Source of the DNA: Pedobacter heparinus DSM 2366
GTDB taxonomy: Bacteria > Bacteroidota > Bacteroidia > Sphingobacteriales > Sphingobacteriaceae
DNA length: 64,000 nt
Reading direction: 5' to 3'
Assembly (NCBI RefSeq): GCF_000023825.1
Contig: NC_013061.1
Span: 2,790,001 to 2,854,000 of the forward strand
A program made the position numbers and the translations under genes. The notes beneath the pieces are model-generated. The model was not told the origin of the DNA and searched no databases. It worked only from the letters and a program-made list of their open reading frames with translations. Below, one piece after another: positions 1 through 9,354 of the stretch; the stretch's first letter is position 1, and each line of letters starts with the position of its first letter.

Positions 1-345
1 CATATTAACGGATTGACCTGGTTTGGGATTTTCCTGATAGTAGTATTTACCATCTTGCTCATTGGGCTGGTTATACCTTTTTATATACGCACTTTCAAAC
101 ACTGTCTTCAATCTTCTAAAAGGGTGGTCGATACCGTTATACTGGGAGTAACCGTAGAAAATTCAATAAGTGGTATTTTACCACCTCGCTATATTATAAA
201 AACGGAATATAAGGAACTGGATAGCTGGGCAGCTGTAATATTGAACCTCGGCCTTAGTCTGCAACAGTTAAGACCTGGTATGGAGGTACGTATCCATTAT
301 ACGGTTAATCGCAGCCATGATATATTGTTTATTGAAAGGCGTTAG
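1..345 (+). CDS. Small membrane-anchored protein, possibly cut at its 5' end
   Basis: The reading frame is open from the window edge, so the true start may lie outside; the first usable codon inside is TTG at 13. From there the protein has about 110 residues. An N-terminal hydrophobic segment (about residues 4-26) forms one membrane helix. A soluble part of about 80 residues follows and ends in a basic tail. I recognise no domain; the soluble part reads like a small beta-rich module. It converges on dnaE2. No function is assigned. Confidence 0.55.
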   Translation, partial: HINGLTWFGIFLIVVFTILLIGLVIPFYIRTFKHCLQSSKRVVDTVILGVTVENSISGILPPRYIIKTEYKELDSWAAVILNLGLSLQQLRPGMEVRIHYTVNRSHDILFIERR

Positions 346-389
346 CAGATAGACCACATCCTCTCTGTTTACCTTCATGGTTATCTGCT
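344..389. terminator. Hairpin between convergent genes
   Basis: AGCAGATA at 344-351 pairs with TATCTGCT at 382-389. The stem extends inward with ACCA/TGGT after one unpaired G. It spans both stop codons of the convergent genes. No good T-tract follows, so it is a weak terminator candidate or only a convergence structure. Confidence 0.35.
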
Positions 390-3300
390 ACTTAAAATTC
401 CTTCCCTTATAGAAAACATCGGTTTGCGCTTCGGTTGCAGTGACGGTTAAATTGCCCAGTAACTTGTTAAAATTGAAGCAGCGTTTGAGTACCACATGAA
501 TAACCTCACCCTCTTTTTGAAGCTGGCCTTCCACCATAATCAGTTTAGACTGCAATATCTCTTTCCGGTAATGATCAAAAAGCTTTTGAAATACAACCAG
601 GTTTACCGTTCCGCTCTCATCTTCTATAGTGATAAAACAAATACCGCTTGCGGTGCCCGGTCTTTGCCGAACCAGGATCAATCCAGCTACTTTTACAAAG
701 TCACCATCCTTAGCTTCGGTAATTTCCTGGGCAGATAATACCCGCAATAGCTTCAGCTTTTCCCTTACAAAACTAACTGGATGTGCTTTAAGGGACAAGG
801 AAGTCGCTGCGTAATCCTGCACAACATGTTCGCCGGCAGTCATAAACGGAAGGGCTACCTGCGTTTCGGTAACACTTTCAGAGGGCTGCCCCTCAAATAA
901 GGCCACCGGCCTGTCACCCAAGGCAGACACTTCCCACAAGGCCTGCCTGCGGTCAAGACCTATCGAGCGGAAGGCATCCGCATCAGCCAGCTTTTCCAGG
1001 GCAGCCTGCGGTACACCTGCATCGCGCAGTGCATTGACCGAGAAATACCCCCCCGATCTTCCGGCAATCAATGCCTGTAAATCCTCTTCCCTTAATCCAG
1101 AAACCTGCCGGAACCCCAAACGCACAACCCAGTATTTACCTGCTTTTTCTTCCAGTAAATTATCCCAGCCAGAAAGATTAATATCTACAGGTTTTACCTC
1201 AACTCCATGCTTTTGTGCATCAATAACGAGCTGTGCAGGCTGGTAAAACCCCATTGGCAAACTATTCAGCAGTGCCGTTGCAAATACATCAGGATAATAA
1301 CATTTGAGCCAGGAAGAAACATAGACCAGCAAGGCGAAAGAAGCAGCATGGCTTTCAGGGAAACCATAGCCCTCAAACCCTTGCAACTGCTTAAAAATCC
1401 GCCTCGAAAATCCCTCTTCGTAGCCTCTGGCTACCATACCGTCTACCAGTTTTTTTTCATACAGATGCAATTTGCCGTTTGCTTTAAAGCTAGCCATGCT
1501 CCGGCGCAGCTCATCTGCTTCTGCCGGAGTAAAGCCCCCGGCCATGATGGCAATCTCCATCGCCTGCTCCTGAAACAAAGGCACACCGAGTGTCCTGTCC
1601 AATATTTCTTCCAATTCCTTTGATGGATATTCCACCGGCTCCTCGCCGTTGCGACGGCGCAGGTAAGGATGAACCATATCACCCTGTATGGGCCCTGGCC
1701 TGACAATGGCAACCTCGATAACCAGATCATAAAAACATTTGGGTTTCAGGCGCGGCAGCATGGACATTTGTGCCCTGCTTTCGATCTGGAAAACACCGAT
1801 GGTATCTGCATGGCTGATCATTTCATAAACGGCGGGGTCATCCTGTGGCACATTGGCTAAAGTCAGGTCAAGCCCATAATGCGCCTTAACCAGATCAAAC
1901 GCTTTACGGATGCAGGTCAGCATACCCAATGCCAGTACATCCACTTTCAAAAAACCGAGCGCATCTATATCATCCTTGTTCCATTCAATGCATGTACGGT
2001 CCTCCATACGGGCATTCATCACCGGGCAAAGGTCCGACAGTTTACCCTGCGTAATTACAAAGCCGCCGGTATGCTGTCCAAGCTGGCGTGGAAAACCTAT
2101 CATTTGACAGGTTAATTCAAGGGTTTTACGTAAATGCCGGTCTGAGGGATCAAAACCCTGTTCTATGAGCTGCTGATCATCCAGTACTTCTGTATGACGC
2201 CAGACGGAAGCCGACAAACGGTTTACCATATCTACGGATAGGCCCATTGCTTTTGCCACGTCCCTGACAGCACCTTTGAAATGCAGCTGGGTTACAGTGG
2301 CAACAATGGCAGCACGCTCACGGCCATATTTCTGATAAATATATTGTATCACTTCTTCACGGCGCTCATGCTCAAAGTCAACGTCAATATCAGGCGGTTC
2401 GTCCCTGGCTTCCGACATAAAACGCGCAAACAGCAGCCTGAATTTAGAAGGATCGACCGAGGTGATACCCAGGCAATAGCACACTACCGAATTGGCCGCC
2501 GAGCCTCGTCCCTGGCACAGGATGCGCTGGCTTCGGGCGAAACGCACAAAGTCATGAACGGTCAGAAAATAAGCCGCAAGGTTGCGCTTCTCCATAAAGG
2601 CCAGTTCTGCCTTAATCGTAGCTTCAACTTTTTCAGGAATTGCATGGTTAAATTTTTCATTTGCCCCCTGCCAGGCTAAAAAAGTCAGTTCTTCCATTTG
2701 GGTGCGGCCATCACTGGTAATTTCTTCGGGATACACATATTTCAGGCTATCAAGGGAAAACTGGCAGGCTTCGGCAATTTCCTGTGTGCGTGTGATGGCA
2801 TCTGGATACTGCCTGAACAAACGCTGCATTTCCTCCATTGGTTTCAGGTACCGCTCTGCATGCTGATGCAGCAAAAAACCTGCATGCTGAATAGTGCATT
2901 TTTCACGGACACAGGTTAATATGTCCTGTAATTCCCGTCGCTTAGGTTCATGATAATGCACATCATTGGTGGCCACCATCGGCATATCCAGCAGCTTAGC
3001 CAACTGCGACAGCCGGTAAAGCTGTTTCATATCATCGCCATTATACAAACGCATCGCGCCGAGATAAACATCCGATCCCAAAGCCTCACGGTATTCAGCC
3101 AATGCTTTTTTGAAACTCTCCTCAAAGTCAAACCTGGTATTTAGTGAAGCTGGTGGAACTACGATAAATTTTATGCCTTTGGCATGTTCATACACATCTT
3201 TTTTATATAAATGGCAAGATCCTTTTTCAGCCCTCAGGTTACCTGTTGTAAGCAAACCAGATAAACGGCTGTAAGCATCTCTGTCTGTCGGATAAGCCAG

Positions 3301-3525
3301 CAAACTTGGCCCATCAATCAGGTCAAATCGGCAAGCAGGAATAATGGACATTCCGATCTTTTTAGCAGCAACATGGGCACGCACAATACCTGCCAGTGTA
3401 TTCCTGTCTGTTATGGCTATTTTAGAATAGCCATAAGCCGCCGCCTGTTCCACCATTTCATCAGGATGGGAAGCGCCCCGCAGGAAGCTAAAATTGCTGG
3501 TAACTTGTAATTCAGTATAACCCAT
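388..3525 (-). CDS. dnaE2: Error-prone DNA polymerase III alpha subunit DnaE2 (ImuC)
   Basis: A C-family polymerase of 1045 residues, a usual length for DnaE2 and shorter than replicative DnaE. It performs mutagenic translesion synthesis with ImuA and ImuB. An N-terminal PHP domain fills about residues 1-250. The polymerase core has the catalytic aspartates in the motif PDIDVDF (Asp379, Asp381, Asp383). A helix-hairpin-helix region and an OB-fold (about 930-1020) follow. It is the last gene of imuA-imuB-dnaE2, 11 bp after imuB, so the three are almost certainly cotranscribed. The start is the ATG at 3525, where the family signature (TELQVTSNFSFLRGA) follows at once. The gene looks intact. Confidence 0.95.
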   Translation of the reverse strand: MGYTELQVTSNFSFLRGASHPDEMVEQAAAYGYSKIAITDRNTLAGIVRAHVAAKKIGMSIIPACRFDLIDGPSLLAYPTDRDAYSRLSGLLTTGNLRAEKGSCHLYKKDVYEHAKGIKFIVVPPASLNTRFDFEESFKKALAEYREALGSDVYLGAMRLYNGDDMKQLYRLSQLAKLLDMPMVATNDVHYHEPKRRELQDILTCVREKCTIQHAGFLLHQHAERYLKPMEEMQRLFRQYPDAITRTQEIAEACQFSLDSLKYVYPEEITSDGRTQMEELTFLAWQGANEKFNHAIPEKVEATIKAELAFMEKRNLAAYFLTVHDFVRFARSQRILCQGRGSAANSVVCYCLGITSVDPSKFRLLFARFMSEARDEPPDIDVDFEHERREEVIQYIYQKYGRERAAIVATVTQLHFKGAVRDVAKAMGLSVDMVNRLSASVWRHTEVLDDQQLIEQGFDPSDRHLRKTLELTCQMIGFPRQLGQHTGGFVITQGKLSDLCPVMNARMEDRTCIEWNKDDIDALGFLKVDVLALGMLTCIRKAFDLVKAHYGLDLTLANVPQDDPAVYEMISHADTIGVFQIESRAQMSMLPRLKPKCFYDLVIEVAIVRPGPIQGDMVHPYLRRRNGEEPVEYPSKELEEILDRTLGVPLFQEQAMEIAIMAGGFTPAEADELRRSMASFKANGKLHLYEKKLVDGMVARGYEEGFSRRIFKQLQGFEGYGFPESHAASFALLVYVSSWLKCYYPDVFATALLNSLPMGFYQPAQLVIDAQKHGVEVKPVDINLSGWDNLLEEKAGKYWVVRLGFRQVSGLREEDLQALIAGRSGGYFSVNALRDAGVPQAALEKLADADAFRSIGLDRRQALWEVSALGDRPVALFEGQPSESVTETQVALPFMTAGEHVVQDYAATSLSLKAHPVSFVREKLKLLRVLSAQEITEAKDGDFVKVAGLILVRQRPGTASGICFITIEDESGTVNLVVFQKLFDHYRKEILQSKLIMVEGQLQKEGEVIHVVLKRCFNFNKLLGNLTVTATEAQTDVFYKGRNFK

Positions 3526-3536
3526 TATTTATGCTC

Positions 3537-5039
3537 TTATGCGAAAAATCCATGTATAAACCATTGATGGGACTTATCATCAGAATAATGCCCCGACCGG
3601 AACAACCAATAGCGTTTGCCAGCTGCATCTTCTACACTATAATAATCGCGGTGCTCACCATTTTCCAGCCACCACTCCCGTTCAATACGTTCGGGACCAT
3701 CTGCTTTTCTGATCTGATGTACCTTGCTTTTATAAATAAAAAGCATAGGCGGACTATCAGGAATCAACGCTGTTACTTCAATCCGTTCCGGCTTGTCCAA
3801 TAACCATATGGGCCGTGGCTTATCGCTCTTCCAGCTCATTTGAGGTTTTTCCTGGAGTGTGCCGACAGCTTTAACAGAACGTTCCGGCCAGTAGTGCGCT
3901 ACCGGCAGGTAACGGTGGATTGCATTTGCACCCACCTTGCCCGCCAAGCGGTCGATCAGTTCTGTTACTGCCCTGGCTTCAAGGCCCAGACTTCCTGCCC
4001 ATAATCCTTCCTGAACGAGTGGTACATCTTCTGTTTTGGACGCTTCCATTACAAATAACTCGATACCCAAAGCCGGTGTAATGGTAGCAATCTTTAGTTC
4101 AAAAAGCTTGAACAAATGCGAAATATGATAAGTAGCACTGCTGGTGCCAATGCTGACCTGTTCCAGTTCGCCATCTATACGATAACATTTTAAAATGGCA
4201 GTCCGTAAGCCTTTGCCGTCTTGTTTCAGGCGCAGACAAAGCATTTCCAATAATTGTTTGATTGCGATCTCTATCCCGATAGCTGTTCTGATCGGCTCCA
4301 GGCAGGGCAAGCGTTCGCTATAGGCCTCGATTGGTTGCAAGGGCTGCAACAATTCCTGCTCATTACCCAGTGCCTGGTCAAGTCGTAATAGCAGCTGTTG
4401 GCCGAAACGCCGACGTAGAGCGGAGCGCTGCATATGGATAAAACTGCGGATATTCCTGAGCCCTAGTTTTTGCAGCCGTTCTGTAATCCTATTGTCTAAT
4501 CGTAGCGCCTCGGGCGGTAATGAAAGTAAAGCCTCAGCCTGCTCGCCGGGCTCAATGATCGGTTTTACCTTTCCGAAGCGGGCAATTGCCCAGGCTGTGC
4601 CAACAGTATCGGCCATAGCGCCACGCACATCAAAGCCTTTGCTTCTCAAACGGGTAACCACTTCTTTTAAATAACTTCTTTCATCACCCCACAAATGGGT
4701 ACAACCGGAAATATCCAGTATCAAGCCATCAGGTAAATCGACCGTTACAAAAGGTGTATAACGAATGCACCATTCGCCCAGCAAGCTCAGCAGTTTCAGG
4801 TCTTTACCAGGAATATCATCCACTACCTGCAAAGATGGAACAATAGCTTTGGCATCCGCTGCCACCATCCCAACATTTATTCCCTGTAATTCCGCTTCAA
4901 TGGTAGTGGCGGTAATCACCATACGGCCATGATCTGGTGTAGCAAAAACAAAAGGCACACCCTTTAGCTCCGGCTTGCGGAGGGCAAGCCAGTCCGTCAG
5001 TAAGTGACGAAACCATAAGGTTACAAATCGTTTTTGCAT
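3537..5039 (-). CDS. imuB: ImuB, Y-family polymerase-like mutasome subunit
   Basis: A 500-residue Y-family-like protein. In characterised systems ImuB is catalytically dead and acts as the hub linking ImuA, DnaE2 and the beta clamp. The sequence fits: where active Y-family enzymes have the first Asp (HVDMD) this protein has TLWFR at residues 7-11, and at the second acidic site the Glu is replaced by Gly (PDGLILD). The little-finger and C-terminal regions are present. I could not pick out a clear beta-clamp peptide. The gene lies 2 bp after imuA and 11 bp before dnaE2. Confidence 0.9.
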   Translation of the reverse strand: MQKRFVTLWFRHLLTDWLALRKPELKGVPFVFATPDHGRMVITATTIEAELQGINVGMVAADAKAIVPSLQVVDDIPGKDLKLLSLLGEWCIRYTPFVTVDLPDGLILDISGCTHLWGDERSYLKEVVTRLRSKGFDVRGAMADTVGTAWAIARFGKVKPIIEPGEQAEALLSLPPEALRLDNRITERLQKLGLRNIRSFIHMQRSALRRRFGQQLLLRLDQALGNEQELLQPLQPIEAYSERLPCLEPIRTAIGIEIAIKQLLEMLCLRLKQDGKGLRTAILKCYRIDGELEQVSIGTSSATYHISHLFKLFELKIATITPALGIELFVMEASKTEDVPLVQEGLWAGSLGLEARAVTELIDRLAGKVGANAIHRYLPVAHYWPERSVKAVGTLQEKPQMSWKSDKPRPIWLLDKPERIEVTALIPDSPPMLFIYKSKVHQIRKADGPERIEREWWLENGEHRDYYSVEDAAGKRYWLFRSGHYSDDKSHQWFIHGFFA

Positions 5040-5041
5040 GA

Positions 5042-5779
5042 TTATCCTGCTTGTAATGTTTGAAGCTCCATTTCCTTTGCTGATGCAGGTTCACTGAGCT
5101 GTATAAAGTGACCTTCGGCCCATTCCATTTGCCAGCTACCGGGATTGCCGTTGCGGACTTTCAGAAGTTCAACATTCCAGCGGGGAAAACCTACACCAGG
5201 CATTTCACTTTCCTCACTTGGCAAGGAGGTAATCTGCCACCGTACGGTACATGCCGTTGTACTTAGTTTTCTGGCATCGGTTCGCAAAATAAACCCGGTT
5301 ACCCTGCTGCTTTCGACAGCCAGTTGCAGTCGCCGGGATTGCGCAAAGCTGATCTCCCGCACTTCTCCGACAACAGCAGCCAGTCCCTCACATTTCAGCG
5401 CTTCTTCCATTGCCCAAAGAACATCCCTTTCCCTTTGCAGGTCCACAAAAACTACCCGGTCTGGTTCAATGCCGAACGCCTTCAGTGCAGGCGGAAATAG
5501 CTTCCTTGAAGTGCCAATCCATACGCCGATACCCTCATGCTGCATCAGCCTGCCCAGCAAAGCCGCCATAAAACCGCTGCAGGCCGCAGCTTGTTCTGTT
5601 TCGGCACCCAAAAACTCGTGCACCACACCGATAGGAAAAATTCCATTTGGAAAAGTAGCTTCTAATAGCCCAAGCCCCATAACAGAAACAGCTGCAGCAG
5701 TCGGGGGCTTAAAACCTTCCAACTGCAAAATATCCTTTCGGAGCTGATTGATAATATCGATGTTGCTTTCGGGCATCAC
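5042..5779 (-). CDS. imuA: ImuA, RecA/SulA-like mutasome protein
   Basis: A 245-residue RecA-fold protein and the first gene of the mutasome operon. ImuA proteins resemble RecA/SulA and assist ImuB-dependent translesion synthesis. Visible features are the hydrophobic beta strands around residues 60-115 and a region near residue 60 (FLGAETEQAAAC) at the place of the P-loop; it lacks a canonical Walker A, as usual for ImuA. Two starts are adjacent, GTG at 5779 and ATG at 5776, differing by one residue. The spacer upstream has a long inverted repeat that may be its operator. Confidence 0.85.
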   Translation of the reverse strand: MMPESNIDIINQLRKDILQLEGFKPPTAAAVSVMGLGLLEATFPNGIFPIGVVHEFLGAETEQAAACSGFMAALLGRLMQHEGIGVWIGTSRKLFPPALKAFGIEPDRVVFVDLQRERDVLWAMEEALKCEGLAAVVGEVREISFAQSRRLQLAVESSRVTGFILRTDARKLSTTACTVRWQITSLPSEESEMPGVGFPRWNVELLKVRNGNPGSWQMEWAEGHFIQLSEPASAKEMELQTLQAG

Positions 5780-5810
5780 TTCTGATTTGGAACCGTAAAG
5801 TTATGCTAAA

Positions 5811-5853
5811 AATATTAGTATTTTATAAAAATAATTACAAATACTTCAATATT
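5811..5853. promoter_or_regulatory. Gapped inverted repeat upstream of imuA
   Basis: AATATTAGTATTT (5811-5823) and AAATACTTCAATATT (5839-5853) are inverted copies, apart from two extra bases in the right arm. They flank a 15-bp AT-rich centre. The site begins about 30 bp upstream of the imuA start. Because imu cassettes are usually damage-inducible, an operator is plausible, but I cannot assign the regulator. Confidence 0.4.
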
Positions 5854-6193
5854 ATTGACTGTATAACACTACCAAGCTTTCCCATTCCTCTTCAAGTGAA
5901 ATTTTCGGTCTATGCTTTCATTCCCTCTTATAAATTACAGCAGATCTTATGCTTTTGGTCAGGTCCGTAACTGCAGGAAATATTTTTGTCATGAGCTAAG
6001 CATATAATGCAGATTGGGACTAAATATATTTACAATATAGCAATAAACTCCTGACGCACAAATTACTGCTGCTTACGGCTATCCTCGATGCCACTGTATT
6101 GTTTTCTGTGTCCCCAAACCAGTTAATCTGAAACATAATTCCACCTGGTTTGTTCTTTAATCAGATAATAGGTATTCACTAAAACTTATAATT
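5854..6193. other. Gene-free spacer between imuA and the first small ORF
   Basis: No convincing coding frame or RNA gene is visible. The only structure is CAAACCAG (6115-6122) with its exact inverse CTGGTTTG (6145-6152), plus ATCTGA/TCAGAT nested around it. This could form a hairpin in the leader of the gene at 6194. The rest is unremarkable AT-rich sequence. Confidence 0.5.
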
Positions 6194-6412
6194 ATGGCAA
6201 ACCAACAGGATAAGCTGAAAAAAGATGAAGCGCCAAAAAAAAATGTTTATAAAGAAACGAAGGAGCCCATCAATGAAAAGAAACCAGATAGTGGAGAAAC
6301 CTCTTCGGTCGCTGATCTGGGAAGAACAGATCTGATCTCAAGACCGGAAAGAAAGCATAAACCACTGGGGTCAAGTCATGAACCGGGAACAACACCGGGC
6401 AGCGACATATAG
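6194..6412 (+). CDS. Small hydrophilic, probably disordered protein
   Basis: A 72-residue protein with no hydrophobic segment. It is rich in Lys, Glu, Pro, Ser and Thr and ends GTTPGSDI. It reads as intrinsically disordered; I recognise no family. A clear intrinsic terminator follows within 10 bp, which supports a real transcript. The gene at 6471 encodes a protein of the same composition, so the two may be diverged duplicates. A role in stress tolerance would be a guess. Confidence 0.6.
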   Translation: MANQQDKLKKDEAPKKNVYKETKEPINEKKPDSGETSSVADLGRTDLISRPERKHKPLGSSHEPGTTPGSDI

Positions 6413-6418
6413 AAATAA

Positions 6419-6450
6419 GGTGCTGATGTCTGATCAGCACCCTATTTTTT
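6419..6450 (+). terminator. Intrinsic terminator after the 72-residue protein gene
   Basis: GGTGCTGAT (6419-6427) pairs perfectly with ATCAGCACC (6433-6441) over a 5-nt loop. CTATTTTTT follows at 6442-6450. This is a good rho-independent terminator separating the two small genes. Confidence 0.85.
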
Positions 6451-6470
6451 AACATTTTAAAATCATACTT

Positions 6471-6707
6471 ATGAAAAATCATGGAACACCCAAACCCGGC
6501 TCTAAGCAATATGATGTTGAAAAAACAGAAAATCTGACCAAACCTAAATACCATAGCAGCACCGATCGCCGAAGTAGCCAGGAATTGCCAGCAACGGAAA
6601 ACCTGAATGATCAGCCCGAAAACAATTCTGACGAAAAAATAAAGGACACAGATGTCCCAAAAACCAATTTAGGTAATAAACGCGATGGTGATGAAAAAAA
6701 AATGTAA
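6471..6707 (+). CDS. Second small hydrophilic, probably disordered protein
   Basis: A 78-residue protein rich in Lys, Asp, Glu, Asn, Pro and Thr, with no hydrophobic segment, Cys or Trp. It resembles its upstream neighbour in size and composition. The ATG at 6471 follows the neighbour's terminator by about 20 bp, so its own promoter would have to overlap that region, or it depends on read-through. No family recognised. Confidence 0.55.
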   Translation: MKNHGTPKPGSKQYDVEKTENLTKPKYHSSTDRRSSQELPATENLNDQPENNSDEKIKDTDVPKTNLGNKRDGDEKKM

Positions 6708-6734
6708 ATTTCCTCCTGAACTATAGCATGCCTG

Positions 6735-7157
6735 TCATACTCCCCAGGCAGTTACAATGAGCTTCCTTTCACCTCCATGATCACGATGTTCACAAAGATA
6801 AATCCCCTGCCACATGCCCAAGGCCAATTTTCCATTACGGATGGGCATAGTTACTGAACTACCCAGTATAGAAGATTTTATATGTGCGGGCATATCATCT
6901 ACACCCTCATAATCATGCTTGTAATCAGGATCGTTTTCCTGAACTGCTTTATTAAAAAAGGTTTCAAAATCCCCGCGCACTGTTGGATCCGCATTTTCAT
7001 TAATGGTAAGTGACGCGGAAGTATGCTGAATAAAAACCTGACAGATTCCGGTTCTCAATGATTTAATTTCTGGAAATTCCATCAGTATCTCATCAGTAAT
7101 CAGATGAAATCCTCTTTTTCTTGCACGTAATGTTAACGTTGTCTGATAAATATCCAT
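6735..7157 (-). CDS. yjbQ: YjbQ/UPF0047 family protein
   Basis: A 140-residue single-domain protein of the YjbQ family, which folds as a compact barrel. Family signatures are visible: QVFIQHTSASLTINENAD (about residues 41-58), the central DYEGVDDMPAH with its histidine, and the C-terminal GTWQGI-like stretch followed by CEHRDHGGER. Some members have weak thiamine-phosphate synthase activity in tests, but the physiological role is unsettled. It lies downstream of gnd, separated by a strong terminator, so it is likely transcribed on its own. Confidence 0.85.
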   Translation of the reverse strand: MDIYQTTLTLRARKRGFHLITDEILMEFPEIKSLRTGICQVFIQHTSASLTINENADPTVRGDFETFFNKAVQENDPDYKHDYEGVDDMPAHIKSSILGSSVTMPIRNGKLALGMWQGIYLCEHRDHGGERKLIVTAWGV

Positions 7158-7187
7158 TTAAATAATCCCGCTTTATTGAACTTAACC

Positions 7188-7226
7188 AAAAAGAGGATGA
7201 CCATTTTTGATACATCCTCTTTTTTA
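7188..7226 (-). terminator. Intrinsic terminator of gnd
   Basis: AAAAAGAGGATG (7188-7199) is the inverse of CATCCTCTTTTT (7213-7224). Read on the minus strand, a GC-containing stem is followed by a T-tract, starting about 10 bp after the gnd stop. Confidence 0.8.
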
Positions 7227-7234
7227 AAAAATTT

Positions 7235-8689
7235 CTAAACACCATAAGTAGTGGAAGACGTTTCTCCTCCGCGCCCCGTCCAGTTGGTATGAAAGAACTG
7301 ACCACGTGGTCCATCTAAACGTTCATAGGTATGTGCGCCAAAATAATCCCGCTGTGCCTGTAAAAGGTTTGCCGGTAAACGTGCACTTCTGTAACCGTCA
7401 AAATAGTTGATCCCCGCGCTGATACAAGGCACCGGAATTCCATTAAGGACAGCAGCAGCCACTACCCTTCTCCATCCGGCCTGGGCCTGAAGGATTTTGT
7501 CTTTGAAGAAATCATCAAGGATCAGGTTTTGCAAAGCAGGGTTTTTATCAAAAGCTTCTTTTATTTTGCCTAAGAAAGAAGACCTGATGATACATCCTTC
7601 ACGCCACATCAGGGCGATACTGCCATAATCCAATTGCCAGCCGTACTCTAGTGCAGCAGCCTGGATCATTTGATAACCTTGTGCATAAGAGATCACTTTA
7701 GCAGCATACAACGCGTCACGCAGGTCATTGATAAACGCAGCCTTATCGCCTTCAAATGTAGGTGTAGGGCCGGTTAATACCTTAGAAGCCGCTACACGTT
7801 CATCCTTTAAGGCAGACAAACATCTTGAAAATACAGACTCCGCAATTAAGGTAAGGGGAACACCCAGTTCAAGCGCTACAGTACCTGTCCATTTACCGGT
7901 ACCTTTTTGTCCGGCAGTATCCAGGATCTTATCCACTAAAGGCGCTCCGTCTTCATCTTTAAAGGCCAGGATATCACTCGTTATCTCAATCAGATAACTG
8001 TTCAGTTCACCTTTATTCCATTCCGCAAATACCTTCTGCATATCGTCGGCCGACATACCCAGCATATCTTTCATCACCTGATAGGTTTCATTGATCAGTT
8101 GCATATCGCCATACTCTATACCATTGTGAACCATTTTCACAAAATGACCTGATCCCCCATCTCCGATCCACTCACAGCATGGCGAACCGTCTTCTACCTT
8201 TGCTGCTATAGCTTGAAAGATCGGTTTTACAGATTCCCATGCAGCCTTGCTGCCGCCCGGCATAATAGAGGGGCCCAATAAAGCGCCTTCTTCTCCTCCG
8301 GAAACACCAGTACCTATATACAACAATCCTTTACTTTCTACATATTTAACACGTCTTTCCGTATCAGGAAAATGAGAGTTGCCGCCATCTATAATGATAT
8401 CACCAGGTTCCAGTAATGGAATAAGTGTTTCAATAAAATCATCAACAGGACGTCCGGCTTTCACCATCAGCATCACCTTACGCGGACGCTTTAATGAACC
8501 AATAAACTCTTCTATAGACATCGCTCCAAAAATATTTTTTCCCTTGGCGCGTCCATTCACAAACTTTTCTACCTTATCAACACTACGGTTATAGGCTGTA
8601 ACACTAAAGCCTTTACTCTCCATATTCAGAATGAGGTTTTCACCCATTACCGCAATACCTATAACGCCTATGTCAGAAATCGCTTCCAT
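7235..8689 (-). CDS. gnd: 6-phosphogluconate dehydrogenase, decarboxylating
   Basis: A 484-residue cytosolic enzyme that oxidises 6-phosphogluconate to ribulose 5-phosphate and CO2, the last oxidative step of the pentose phosphate pathway. The N-terminal Rossmann motif is GVIGIAVMGEN (residues 8-18). The substrate loop SGGEEGALLGPSIMPGG and the catalytic lysine (Lys185 in KMVHNGIEYGDM) are intact. The C-terminal tail is also present. The length fits the homodimeric long-chain type. It is divergent from the OmpA lipoprotein gene and ends in its own terminator. Confidence 0.97.
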   Translation of the reverse strand: MEAISDIGVIGIAVMGENLILNMESKGFSVTAYNRSVDKVEKFVNGRAKGKNIFGAMSIEEFIGSLKRPRKVMLMVKAGRPVDDFIETLIPLLEPGDIIIDGGNSHFPDTERRVKYVESKGLLYIGTGVSGGEEGALLGPSIMPGGSKAAWESVKPIFQAIAAKVEDGSPCCEWIGDGGSGHFVKMVHNGIEYGDMQLINETYQVMKDMLGMSADDMQKVFAEWNKGELNSYLIEITSDILAFKDEDGAPLVDKILDTAGQKGTGKWTGTVALELGVPLTLIAESVFSRCLSALKDERVAASKVLTGPTPTFEGDKAAFINDLRDALYAAKVISYAQGYQMIQAAALEYGWQLDYGSIALMWREGCIIRSSFLGKIKEAFDKNPALQNLILDDFFKDKILQAQAGWRRVVAAAVLNGIPVPCISAGINYFDGYRSARLPANLLQAQRDYFGAHTYERLDGPRGQFFHTNWTGRGGETSSTTYGV

Positions 8690-8826
8690 AAATTTTATTC
8701 AATTTTTAATTAATTTATATTTATTTACAATAATAGGCTTCCAAATTAAAATAACCAACTTATTCTGGCTCATTATGGGGTATAATCTCTTCAGTATTTT
8801 CTTATATTCGCGTTTAATTTTTTATA

Positions 8827-9354
8827 ATGAGAACCAGAACAATCGTATTTCTAGCTTTATTGCTGCCAGCTGCTTATTCTTGTAAGACTAAAAAAATCCT
8901 GGCCAAATCACCCGAAACTGCCGAAACCAAAAGTACCGATAACGAAATATTTAACATCCAGAGAGAGCTGCCTGGCGATCAGGTAGAACGTACAGCCGCA
9001 GGGATCAGATTTACATTCAGTTCGGAAATATTGTTCCCTACCAATTCTTCTTACCTAAATGAAAAATCAAAAAGCAGGATTGATGATGTGGCAAAAGTGA
9101 TCAGAAATAAATATGCCGATAGAAAAGTATTGGTTGAAGGCCACTCCGATAAGACCGGAACCCCGGAATACAATTTGTGGTTATCAGAAAAAAGAGCTGC
9201 CTCTGTAAAAACTTATCTGGTAAGTTTAGGAATTCCTGAAGCAAACATTAAAACTTCAGGATTGGGAGATACTCGCCCTGTTGCCGACAATAAAACCAAA
9301 GAAGGCAGATTGATCAACCGGCGTGTTGAAGTAACGGTATTGAAAGCTGATTAA
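8827..9354 (+). CDS. OmpA-family peptidoglycan-associated lipoprotein
   Basis: A 175-residue outer-membrane lipoprotein. The signal peptide ends in a lipobox (AAYSC, Cys19). The C-terminal two thirds is an OmpA-like peptidoglycan-binding domain. It contains the strand VEGHSDKTGTPEYN, the helix LSEKRAASVKTYL and the closing GRLINRRVEV. The expected role is tethering the outer membrane to peptidoglycan. Its stop codon overlaps the start of the DinB gene by one base (TAATG), so the two are probably translated from one transcript. Confidence 0.9.
   Translation: MRTRTIVFLALLLPAAYSCKTKKILAKSPETAETKSTDNEIFNIQRELPGDQVERTAAGIRFTFSSEILFPTNSSYLNEKSKSRIDDVAKVIRNKYADRKVLVEGHSDKTGTPEYNLWLSEKRAASVKTYLVSLGIPEANIKTSGLGDTRPVADNKTKEGRLINRRVEVTVLKAD

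Noticed and set aside
1207..1623. 138-codon plus-strand frame inside dnaE2
   Set aside because: Shadow of the dnaE2 coding frame with no independent support.
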